Shown in pieces: positions 25,952 to 32,085 of a DNA stretch of 32,085 nucleotides. This stretch comes from Candidatus Obscuribacterales bacterium (GTDB lineage: Bacteria > Cyanobacteriota > Vampirovibrionia > Obscuribacterales > Obscuribacteraceae), in NCBI GenBank assembly GCA_019747875.1, contig JAIEQI010000214.1, positions 1 through 32,085 on the forward strand, given 5' to 3'. The notes under the pieces were generated by a model. That model saw nothing but the letters and a program-made list of their open reading frames with translations, was not told the origin of the DNA and ran no database searches. Numbering within the stretch: position 1 is the stretch's first letter; each line of letters opens with the position of its first letter. The position numbers were made by a program, and so were the translations under genes.

Positions 25952-26770
25952 GTGAATCTATCTGTCTTTCTAATTGCCATTCAGCGAGCGAAGTCTTTTC
26001 TCTGCTATTTTGCAATTGCTTCTATATATGGTGCAAGCGCGTTAGTGTTGCCAGCCAAAGCAGAGCACTGCCTCTTGCTGCCCAAGGACAGGGATCCGCG
26101 TGTCATGGGCGGAGCTATGGTCGGAGACTTTGGACCTGCCGCGCGTCCTTACCCGGTAGGATTCTCTCCTCCTGCCAGGATAATTTACGACTATGCGCCG
26201 TCTTCACGCTCCATTCTCGTTCCTGGCTGCAGTCCCGAAGATGCAGCGACGCCATCTTCTATTGTGTTTTCAAATTCCACTAAGAGTAGTTCGACAGCTA
26301 GGATTTCCAAGGACACCATCAGCCCTATGTTGCGGGTGTTTCAAGATTATGAGCTGACTCAGGACCTGATTTTTGCGAGCACGGACGGTTCTAGAGCCGA
26401 TTCTCCGCACGCTGATTTGCCGGAAGAACTGGCTCCCCTCTATGCAACCAAGGAGGTTCTGAGACCCCCGCATCAGCATATGCGTAATACTCTGTTTGAT
26501 AGACCTTGGACGTTAGGCGAAGTAGAGCCTCGTTTTCTGCCATCATCCGTGGAAGGGTTTATGAACAACGAGGATTACACGGTTCGCTATGAGGTTGATA
26601 ATGATTGGATTGCTCGTGAGGTGTTCTCTGTGACGAGTTCACAGGGCGATAGTTTCACTGCCTCCAGAAAGGTATATTTGAAAACGAAGAGAGCCAATCT
26701 TAAGCGACCCGCCGAAATTGAGCTTCATTATGCTATTCATGCAAAAAAGCTCGATAATCCTCAATCTTAG
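25952..26770 (+). CDS. Exported protein of unknown function
   Basis: The protein has 272 residues. GTG 25952-25954 is preceded by a strong GGGAGGAG at 25938-25945, which fixes the start. A signal-like hydrophobic N-terminus ends VLPAKA-EH at about residue 37. The mature part is proline-rich at first (ARPYPVGFSPPARIIYDYAP) and then mixed. The C-terminal 80 residues look like a small beta domain (YTVRYEVDNDWIAREVFSV, SFTASRKVYLKTKRANL). No family or catalytic motif is recognised. A 6-base inverted repeat ACCGCT/AGCGGT (25902-25907, 25925-25930) lies just upstream of the ribosome-binding site. Confidence 0.75.
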   Translation: MNLSVFLIAIQRAKSFLCYFAIASIYGASALVLPAKAEHCLLLPKDRDPRVMGGAMVGDFGPAARPYPVGFSPPARIIYDYAPSSRSILVPGCSPEDAATPSSIVFSNSTKSSSTARISKDTISPMLRVFQDYELTQDLIFASTDGSRADSPHADLPEELAPLYATKEVLRPPHQHMRNTLFDRPWTLGEVEPRFLPSSVEGFMNNEDYTVRYEVDNDWIAREVFSVTSSQGDSFTASRKVYLKTKRANLKRPAEIELHYAIHAKKLDNPQS

Positions 26771-27247
26771 CGTACTTAACGGGTTTGCTAAGTAATAAAC
26801 TCTTGCTCGACATAATTTCGTCGTGATCGCACTGATTTTGCACGGCCCATATAAGAACATCTAGCTAAGGAACCAATCTTTCACAAGTTGCCCTTCCTAA
26901 TTTGCGTGAGTTTTGCGTGACAGATATAGCGTAAAGGCTGCACCAGATGCGAACTGTTCTTTGATTAATCAAAAATTCTTCGCATTCTAAGTACTGCAAA
27001 CACGCTTCCATCCACGATTCCGGTATCACTTATCACGAAAATACGCAAAATTGCGTATAGATATCAAGGGGAATAATTGCTTCAATTAACACCGGGTAGG
27101 GGTTCTAGGACATTTAATGTTCGTGTCAATTCGTATTTCCACGAAACTGCCACATCAGGGTTCTAAGCTCACTTTACTATTCTCGGTTCACGGTTGAAGG
27201 TTGGATATTTCCGCAAGAATCCACTTCAGGAGAGAGATAAAACGAAT
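26771..27247. other. Intergenic region with TTGCGT motif cluster
   Basis: The stretch holds two direct copies of TTGCGTGA at 26902-26909 and 26913-26920, 11 bases (one helical turn) apart, and a perfect palindrome at 27041-27058. A TTG-initiated 5' extension of the next gene from 27194 is open, but an AGGAGAG at 27228-27234 points to ATG 27248 instead. Confidence 0.45.
27041..27058. promoter_or_regulatory. Palindrome ATACGC-N6-GCGTAT (candidate operator, copy 2)
   Basis: The sequence ATACGCAAAATTGCGTAT is a perfect inverted repeat (8-base arms, AA centre). It shares arms and spacing with copy 1 at 11371. A possible promoter, TTGCGT (27051-27056), 17 bases, TAATTG (27074-27079), would place the palindrome over the -35 box of the next gene, which would suit repression. 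The promoter call is weak; the palindrome itself is certain. Confidence 0.5.
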
Positions 27248-27826
27248 ATGTTGTTCTTCAGGGGAGCAAGCAAATTCTTACTAGGTATCCTTACATTCGG
27301 CGCAGCGATTGCATTTGCTCAATCAGCGTCGGCTCAAGATGTGAGCGAATTCCGCAATGCACCAATGAACATGCGACCGGGCATCCGCTATACAACCGGC
27401 GCGGTGACAACTGCAGGATGGGAAAAGGGATTGGTCGAAGGAGATCCTAATCTCCGCCGCTGGAATTGGTCCGCCATGACCAGCTACACTCAAAGCTCTT
27501 ACAATCACGTTGCGCCCGGCGCAATGTTGCCCAAGAAGCAAGTTTCCGAAGTCCAACCACTAAGGACTGGCAGCATCTATGTCAAACCGATTCAGGTCTC
27601 GCCTGAAATCAACGCTAGAAGGCGCGCCAATCAAGGGACGATCGTTGTAGGAAACACAAACTCAAACGCCAATTGCTCTGGTCGCGTTCGCATGCCACGT
27701 CCGCAAATCGCAGCGGCCCCAGCAGCAAAAATGTACAACACCTATGCAGTCAACGGAACCTTATCTGCGCCTCCTGCTGATAGCAGCATCGCGAGCCGCA
27801 ACGTCTTCGGTCGCTTGATGAACTAA
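27248..27826 (+). CDS. Exported low-complexity protein
   Basis: The protein has 192 residues from ATG 27248. A signal peptide (MLFFRGASKFLLGILTFGAA...) ends QSASA-QD. The mature part has Asn, Arg, Ala and Pro bias, a segment NLRRWNWSAMTSYTQSSYN and a basic middle (INARRRANQGTIVV). No family is recognised. The layout (length, cleavage site followed by Q-acidic, an NL-basic-x-W segment about 45 residues in) resembles the exported protein at 25198, so the two may be distant paralogues. It lies downstream of the 27041 palindrome and converges on the next gene with a 4-base overlap. Confidence 0.75.
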   Translation: MLFFRGASKFLLGILTFGAAIAFAQSASAQDVSEFRNAPMNMRPGIRYTTGAVTTAGWEKGLVEGDPNLRRWNWSAMTSYTQSSYNHVAPGAMLPKKQVSEVQPLRTGSIYVKPIQVSPEINARRRANQGTIVVGNTNSNANCSGRVRMPRPQIAAAPAAKMYNTYAVNGTLSAPPADSSIASRNVFGRLMN

Positions 27827-28086
27827 GCGCCTCTGTTGAATTCAATTGTTTTGCCTACATAAGTAGCAATGAAAATGAACACTGCCGCTACAGCAATGCA
27901 CGGAACTACATAGATTCCGGCAAGCTGGGGACCCATCGGTATGAGACCTCCGACCCAGGCTCCGATGCTTCCTACGGCGCAACCTGCAATAAAGCCTCCG
28001 GGAATCGGATTCTTTTGGAATTTCTTGAAGGCATAAACACATAGACATCCAACAGTAAAGTAAAGAAGAATAGACAAGACCAGCAT
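27823..28086 (-). CDS. Small membrane protein, GlsB/YeaQ/YmgE-like
   Basis: The protein has 87 residues from ATG 28084-28086; a TTG five codons upstream is an alternative. A GGCGGTGG sits five bases before the ATG. It has three hydrophobic helices with glycine-rich turns (LVLSILLYFTVGCLCVYAF, GFIAGCAVGSIGAWVGGLI, IYVVPCIAVAAVFIFIATYV). The pattern resembles the transglycosylase-associated/GlsB stress membrane proteins, but the match rests on layout more than on exact motifs. Its last codons overlap the end of the convergent exported-protein gene. Confidence 0.6.
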   Translation of the reverse strand: MLVLSILLYFTVGCLCVYAFKKFQKNPIPGGFIAGCAVGSIGAWVGGLIPMGPQLAGIYVVPCIAVAAVFIFIATYVGKTIEFNRGA

Positions 28087-28484
28087 AGTTACCACCGCCA
28101 AATGAGATAGAGCTAGCGCTGCCTCGTCTTTTGATGGGGCGCCAGGTTTGTTAGAACACTATCGTCGGTGCTCACTGTCTCTAGGCACCAACGGTTTATA
28201 GAATTCGGCTCTTTTTGAATGTGCTCTTTCGCTTATCTCTTAGCTGCTCGCACATTCTGCTTTTGCCCTGGTCTGCAATTAGTGCTGTTTTTCTTGACAG
28301 TTGCGCACTCAGGCCTGTTTTCATCCTAGCATCAATTTGCCAAAAGAAACAGGCTGCGACTTCTAGCGCCCAAAAAACAAGCGATTGGAAATCGCCGAAA
28401 AAGGTGGTCATGTGTAAATGATCTCGCCACTGTACCTGGTGCTATCGCTTTCATTTTTCAGTGAAATATCCGTTAGAAAAAGTG

Positions 28485-28513
28485 TTGACGAGAAAAAAGA
28501 TTTTTGGTAATTA
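28485..28513 (+). promoter_or_regulatory. Possible sigma-70-type promoter
   Basis: TTGACG (28485-28490), a 17-base A/T-rich spacer, then TAATTA (28508-28513). The -35 is good and the -10 only fair. It would give a leader of about 275 bases for the LRV-repeat gene, containing both stem-loops. Confidence 0.4.
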
Positions 28514-28658
28514 GTATTTTGGAAGGTCAATTATCCTTCTTATTGGTTGATTCCATCGTCTTCTTGGAGGGATAGAAGCAACATTTAGATGGTAATTGAA
28601 TTGAATAGATAACTAACTAATAAAAATTGCCGGCTCGCCATGCTGGTATTTTTGAAAT

Positions 28659-28715
28659 TGCCTCAACCAGGAGTATTTCTTGAGGCACGGGGCAGGGCGG
28701 CTTTACGGCCGCCCT
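28659..28715 (+). promoter_or_regulatory. Two consecutive stem-loops in the leader
   Basis: Stem 1: TGCCTCAA (28659-28666) with TTGAGGCA (28680-28687), 13-base loop containing CAGGAG. Stem 2: AGGGCGGC (28694-28701) with GCCGCCCT (28708-28715), loop TTTACG. Both stems are perfect 8-mers. No T-run follows stem 2, so it is not a classical terminator; a structured leader or small RNA is more likely. Confidence 0.5.
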
Positions 28716-28794
28716 ATCCCTACATACAGCTGTTTCAATAAAACAATAAATATACTGCGCCGTTGACTACTAGTTACTTTTGGAGGTGGTTTGC

Positions 28795-29307
28795 ATGACT
28801 ACTAGCCACTGCTACGCAGATCAATTCAAACTTTATCTTAGAGCTGGGACGAAGAAAGCAAGACCGGACGAGCTTCGAGCATGCTCGAAGAATGAATTAG
28901 TCAAAATTAGATTGAGAGCAGCGGAGAATTCGCGCACTCCAGTTGACTGTCTTGAGGAACTTGCCCATGACTCTGACGCGGATGTTCGCATTGCAGTTGC
29001 CTTGAACCCTTCAACACCGCTGGCTGTGAAAGCCGTGTTGGCAACCGATGATGACCCAACCGTGAGATATGGTATCGCCGAAGAGCCGTCTGTAGCAGTT
29101 GAACTCTTACAGTTGTTGGCGGACGATTGTAATCCATATGTCAGCTGCCGAGCTCACAAAACACTGGAACTTTTAGATGCGGCAAAGAGGAAAAATGAAA
29201 AGTGCCGGCAAAAGTTTAAGATGGCGGATTTGATAAAACGCCCGAGGCGGATCCTCGCAGAGTCTGCTCATTCGTTCTTTTCAGGAACGTGGGCTCGATC
29301 GACATAA
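28795..29307 (+). CDS. LRV/HEAT-like repeat protein
   Basis: The protein has 170 residues from ATG 28795; GGAGGTGG at 28782-28789 selects this start over the upstream in-frame ATG 28780. The middle consists of short alpha-helical repeats of the leucine-rich-variant/HEAT type: RLRAAENSRTPVDCLEELAH, DADVRIAVALNPSTPLAVKA, DPTVRYGIAEEPSVAVELLQ, NPYVSCRAHKTLELL. Such repeats bind proteins. The tail is basic. It is probably a cytoplasmic adaptor. It lies 165 bases before two Hsp20 genes on the same strand, so a link to stress handling is possible but unproven. Confidence 0.82.
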   Translation: MTTSHCYADQFKLYLRAGTKKARPDELRACSKNELVKIRLRAAENSRTPVDCLEELAHDSDADVRIAVALNPSTPLAVKAVLATDDDPTVRYGIAEEPSVAVELLQLLADDCNPYVSCRAHKTLELLDAAKRKNEKCRQKFKMADLIKRPRRILAESAHSFFSGTWARST

Positions 29308-29438
29308 GCGGAAATTTGAAAATTTTGTTCAAAAAATTGCGCTTTGATCGCTCGCCGTAAATAATCAAAAACAGATAAACCTGAGTGACGTAATCCAGAG
29401 CGATTCGTGCAGGATATCTGAACACAAACAATTGAAAT

Positions 29439-29470
29439 TATTCAGTCGCATTGCCTTATGGAGGTGAATA
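29439..29470 (+). promoter_or_regulatory. Possible RNA thermometer over the Hsp20 ribosome-binding site
   Basis: TATTCA (29439-29444) can pair with TGAATA (29465-29470). Alternatively, ATTGCCT (29450-29456) pairs with AGGTGAAT (29462-29469) with one bulged G. In both folds the AGG of the GGAGG site is sequestered. The short, bulged, marginally stable pairing is like ROSE-type heat sensors of small heat-shock genes. This is inference from hand folding. Confidence 0.35.
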
Positions 29471-29472
29471 CA

Positions 29473-29847
29473 ATGTCGACAGCTACTCTCGAGAAAAATG
29501 CAGCCGGCATTAATACAGAGCACCGTGTGGTGCGCCCACTAACAAACATCAGTGACACCAATACAGAGATCATAATTGTCTGTCGAATGCCTGGTGTTGA
29601 TGAGGATTCAGTCGATGTAAAAGTCGAGGAGGGAACGCTCACCATCAGCGGCACTCTGTCTGAGTGCATTCCACAGTCAGGTTGGACATATGCCGAAACA
29701 GAATTCGCCAACTACCGTCGCGTCTTTAAGATCTCCGATGGCATAGAAGAATCGAAGATTGAAGCGACGCTGAAGTCTGGTGTTCTGAAGCTTGTTCTGC
29801 CCAAGCGTGTTGCGCCATCCTACAAGATTCCGATCAAAACAACCTAA
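29473..29847 (+). CDS. Hsp20/alpha-crystallin small heat-shock protein (short form)
   Basis: The protein has 124 residues from ATG 29473, with GGAGGTGA at 29460-29467. The alpha-crystallin beta sandwich is visible: IIIVCRMPGVDEDSVDVKVEEGTL, then LTISGTL, YRRVFKISDGIEESKIEATL and SGVLKLVLPKR. It holds unfolding proteins under heat or stress until ATP-dependent chaperones act. The N-terminal arm is short, and the C-terminal IPIKT carries an I-x-I-like motif used for oligomer assembly. It lies 51 bases upstream of a second Hsp20 gene, so they form a unit; the two may co-assemble. Confidence 0.92.
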   Translation: MSTATLEKNAAGINTEHRVVRPLTNISDTNTEIIIVCRMPGVDEDSVDVKVEEGTLTISGTLSECIPQSGWTYAETEFANYRRVFKISDGIEESKIEATLKSGVLKLVLPKRVAPSYKIPIKTT

Positions 29848-29898
29848 TCGTCAGTAGCTAGATTTGTTTTATGCATTGAGAAAAGGAGGGGACTCAAA

Positions 29899-30447
29899 AT
29901 GAGTTTCTATAATCTTATGCCTTGGTCGAAGAAGTCAGTGCCGCTCAAGCGACAAGAGCTGAGTTCCGATTATCGACCGGAGACATCACTGCGCACCCTG
30001 CATCATGATATCAATCGTCTTTTCGACGAATTTTTCGGACGAGAAGATGGTGTCTTCTTTCCGGGCTTTGCTGAACCAGGCAACGTTGCTAGTTTCTCAA
30101 GCATGCTCGGTACTTCATATCCGAAGATAGACTTTCATGAGACCGAAAAGGAGTTTCGTCTGACTGCCGAGTTGCCGGGGATGACTGAGGAGGATATCGA
30201 ACTCAACTTGAGCCAGGAAGTTCTAACTTTGAGGGGAGAAAAGAAAGAAGAGAAAGTTGAGGACGACAAAGGCTGGTATCGCATGGAGCGACAGTACGGC
30301 TCCTTTAGCCGTTCTATTCCGCTGCCTGCAGAGGTCGATAGCGCGGCAATTGAAGCGACCATGAAAAATGGCGTTCTCAAGATCGTCATGCCAAAGAAAG
30401 CCGAAGAAACAAAACCAAGCAGATCAATCTCCATCAAGAAACAGTAG
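29899..30447 (+). CDS. Hsp20/alpha-crystallin small heat-shock protein (long form)
   Basis: The protein has 182 residues with a strong AAAAGGAGGGG site before ATG 29899. The N-terminal arm (LHHDINRLFDEFFGREDG) is typical of class A bacterial Hsp20. The crystallin domain reads YPKIDFHETEKEFRLTAELP, GMTEEDIELNL, LTLRGEKKEE, ERQYGSFSRSIPLPAEVD and NGVLKIVMPKK, ending with an I-x-I motif (SISIKKQ). It is a holdase chaperone of the cytoplasm. It is the second of two adjacent Hsp20 genes and is followed by a terminator-like hairpin. Confidence 0.95.
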   Translation: MSFYNLMPWSKKSVPLKRQELSSDYRPETSLRTLHHDINRLFDEFFGREDGVFFPGFAEPGNVASFSSMLGTSYPKIDFHETEKEFRLTAELPGMTEEDIELNLSQEVLTLRGEKKEEKVEDDKGWYRMERQYGSFSRSIPLPAEVDSAAIEATMKNGVLKIVMPKKAEETKPSRSISIKKQ

Positions 30448-30465
30448 GGATTTGATAGCGACTGA

Positions 30466-30500
30466 ACGAACGCCTGGGTCATCGATCTGGGCGTTCTTCT
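30466..30500 (+). terminator. Probable terminator after the Hsp20 pair
   Basis: GAACGCC (30468-30474) pairs with GGCGTTC (30490-30496) around a 15-base loop and is followed by the T-rich TTCTGTG. The U-tract is weak. Its position just after the Hsp20 stop supports the call. Confidence 0.55.
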
Positions 30501-30580
30501 GTGCATTTGCAATTTTGCCAAGCATCCTGACATATAAATGGATCTAGAATATGCATCTTTCGTATACAGAGGTGGTGGAG

Positions 30581-31696
30581 ATGCCATTAGATCATTATGT
30601 AACTCTTGGAAATTCCGGATTGCGCGTAAGCCCTTTCTGTCTGGGTACCATGACATTTGGTCAGGACTGGGGATGGGGGTCCACGGAGGACGAAAGCCAC
30701 AAAATCATGGACCGATTTTGTGAGCTGGGCGGAAACTTTATCGATACTGCCAATTTCTATACAAAAGGGCATTCTGAACTAATCATAGGCGACTACATCA
30801 GTAAGCGCGGTTTCCGCAGGGATAAACTGGTTCTAGCCACAAAGTTCTTTTCGAGTCTTTATCCGGGCGACCCAAACGCAGGTGGTGCAAATCGCAAATC
30901 TATGATTGCTGCTTGTGAGAAATCTTTGAAGAGATTGCAGACAGACTATATCGATCTCTATTGGATGCATTGCTGGGATAAATTCACGCCGATTGAAGAG
31001 ACAATGAGCGCACTGGATGATCTCGTTAGCGCCGGCAAAGTGCGCTACATCGGATTCTCTGATACGCCAGCTTGGAAGACAGCACAGGCACAAATGATTG
31101 CACATTTCAGAGGCTGGGCACCACTTGTTGCTTTGCAGATTGAATATTCACTACTCGAGCGAAGTGTCGAAGGCGAATTAATGCCAATGGCGAAGGAGCT
31201 CGGGCTCGGTGTTACGCCCTGGTCTCCGCTAAAATACGGTGTCTTAAGCGGCAAGTTTACGCGCGAAAATCATGGCAAACATGATGCCTCGCGTGGGGAG
31301 TGGATCACTTCAGCTTTGAATGACAAAACCTACGATCTCATCGATGAGTTGAACAAGATCGCTAAGGAGACTAAGTCAACCCCGGCACGAGTCTCGCTAG
31401 CCTGGCTTCTTAACAAGCCCGGCGTTACGTCACCGATTATCGGGGCGACAAAAATTTCTCAACTGGAAGATAATGTCGCTGCGTTAGATTTGACGTTGAC
31501 GCCAGATCAAATCGAACGCTTAGACAATATGACCGTGCCAAGTCTGAACTTTCCCTACGATTTTGTTGCACGTGCCGGCTCTTTCCGGTCCGCTGGAACA
31601 ACAATCAACGGTGAAACCAACGGACTCATGCAAGGGCTGCATCCGACTTCAGAGAAGGAAGTTTACGAGGGACCGCTCGTCGGCGCATCGCGCTAG
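30581..31696 (+). CDS. Aldo/keto reductase
   Basis: The protein has 371 residues from ATG 30581, chosen because AGAGGTGG lies 5 bases upstream; an in-frame ATG at 30551 lacks this. It is a TIM-barrel NADPH-dependent oxidoreductase of the YghZ/YajO-like type: LGNSGLRVSPFCLGTMTFG, FIDTANFY (Asp55, Tyr60), LATKF (Lys88) and YIDLYWMHCWD (His130) supply the catalytic tetrad. SPIIGATKISQLEDNVAAL near the end is the cofactor-binding signature. The substrate is unknown. It is a single gene with its own terminator and follows the Hsp20 unit. Confidence 0.95.
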   Translation: MPLDHYVTLGNSGLRVSPFCLGTMTFGQDWGWGSTEDESHKIMDRFCELGGNFIDTANFYTKGHSELIIGDYISKRGFRRDKLVLATKFFSSLYPGDPNAGGANRKSMIAACEKSLKRLQTDYIDLYWMHCWDKFTPIEETMSALDDLVSAGKVRYIGFSDTPAWKTAQAQMIAHFRGWAPLVALQIEYSLLERSVEGELMPMAKELGLGVTPWSPLKYGVLSGKFTRENHGKHDASRGEWITSALNDKTYDLIDELNKIAKETKSTPARVSLAWLLNKPGVTSPIIGATKISQLEDNVAALDLTLTPDQIERLDNMTVPSLNFPYDFVARAGSFRSAGTTINGETNGLMQGLHPTSEKEVYEGPLVGASR

Positions 31697-31708
31697 GATA
31701 ATTCAGAT

Positions 31709-31742
31709 CGAGGATCCCGCACCACTAATGTGCGGATCCTCG
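31709..31742 (+). terminator. Terminator-like hairpin after the aldo/keto reductase
   Basis: CGAGGATCC (31709-31717) and GCAC (31719-31722) pair with GTGC (31730-31733) and GGATCCTCG (31734-31742), with a single bulged C at 31718. The stem is very stable and lies 13 bases after the stop codon. The downstream tract is only moderately T-rich (CCTTCTG). Confidence 0.65.
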
Positions 31743-31779
31743 CCTTCTGTGGTCTGGCCAGCGATCCAGTCACAGAATT

Positions 31780-32085
31780 CGGTTCGATTCCGGGAGCGCC
31801 GGCATCTTGCCGGCTTCTAATTCTCTTGATCGATCCTGGGAGCGCCGGCATCCTGCCGGCTTCTAATTCTCGGTTCGATCCCGGGAGCGCCGGCATCCTG
31901 CCGGCTTCTAATTCTCGGTTCGATCCCGGGAGCGCCGGCATCCTGCCGGCTTCATTCTCGGTTCGATCCCGGGAGCGCCGGCATCCTGCCGGCTTCTAAT
32001 TCTCTTGATCGATCCCGGGAGCGCCGGCATCCTGCCGGCTTCTAATTCTCGGTTCGATCCCGGGAGCGCCGGCATCCTGCCGGCT
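31780..32085 (+). repeat. Array of at least seven GC-rich hairpin repeats (REP/BIME-like), cut by window end
   Basis: The core GGGAGCGCC begins at 31792, 31838, 31883, 31928, 31971, 32017 and 32062, so the period is 43-46 bases. Each unit contains GCCGGCA-TCC-TGCCGGC (TCT in the first) followed by TTCTAATTCTC and either GGTTCGATCC or TTGATCGATCC. Units are near-identical, all in one orientation, and have no unique spacers, so this is not CRISPR. The same element occurs inside the gene at 19186-21414. No transposase is seen nearby. Confidence 0.9.

Larger units (their letters stand above)
28087..28794. other. Long intergenic/leader region upstream of the LRV-repeat gene
   Basis: About 700 bases without a convincing gene. 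Overlapping frames at 28196-28421 on both strands have no protein features and no ribosome-binding site. The right half holds a promoter-like pair at 28485-28513, two clean stem-loops at 28659-28715 and an AT-rich run before the ribosome-binding site at 28782-28789. A weak GGTGC/GCACC stem sits at 28167-28189. Confidence 0.45.

Noticed and set aside
28196..28421. Overlapping small genes on both strands
   Set aside because: Both frames lack ribosome-binding sites and protein features; likely chance open frames.
31780..32085. CRISPR array
   Set aside because: Units are near-identical over their full length with no unique spacers, and no cas genes are present; it is a tandem hairpin repeat.

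Overview
The window carries about 20 protein genes at moderate GC, many of them starting with GTG or TTG. The content is B12-dependent methionine synthase, LepA, a PknB-type kinase, Hsp20 pairs, very large HEAT-like proteins and dispersed GC-rich hairpin repeats. No 16S rRNA or taxon-defining marker is present. The mix suggests an uncultured Gram-negative-type bacterium, and my tentative guess is a non-photosynthetic cyanobacterial relative such as the Obscuribacterales/Vampirovibrionia. That assignment is inference only.

Layout, left to right. 1-1145: the tail of an upstream gene, a SEC-C zinc-motif gene broken by one base, and a small exported protein. 1160-3524 (minus): two tandem membrane acyltransferase-3 paralogues. 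3657-5624 (minus): a membrane Ser/Thr kinase. 5977-8557 (minus): lepA followed at once by a SuFu-domain protein. 8910-10844 (plus): a homocysteine methyltransferase/MTHFR fusion. 10911-11273 (minus): a DUF6766-like membrane protein. 11274-11595: an intergenic region with a palindrome, RNA-like stems and a strong plus-strand terminator. 11596-12222 (minus): a VapC/Phd-type toxin-antitoxin pair with a near-consensus promoter, a palindromic operator and a probably leaderless antitoxin mRNA. 12302-18940 (minus): a giant protein of about 2212 residues. 19186-25001 (minus): metH, translationally coupled to a 742-residue unknown gene that has absorbed GC-rich repeats in frame. 25198-27826 (plus): three exported proteins. 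27823-28086 (minus): a small GlsB-like membrane protein. 28485-30447 (plus): a long structured leader, an LRV-repeat protein and two Hsp20 chaperones. 30581-31696 (plus): an aldo/keto reductase. 31780-32085: an array of at least seven copies of the repeat, running off the window.

Functional themes. Methionine and one-carbon metabolism is represented twice, by MetH and by the homocysteine methyltransferase/MetF fusion. Proteostasis and stress are represented by the two Hsp20 genes, LepA and the GlsB-like protein. The most unusual items are the coupled metH-unknown gene pair, the giant HEAT-like protein next to a toxin-antitoxin module, and the compact operator/leaderless promoter of that module. 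Also notable are an identical palindrome framework, ATACGC-N6-GCGTAT, in two distant intergenic regions, and a hairpin repeat whose stem shows a compensatory change between copies inside a gene and copies in the array.
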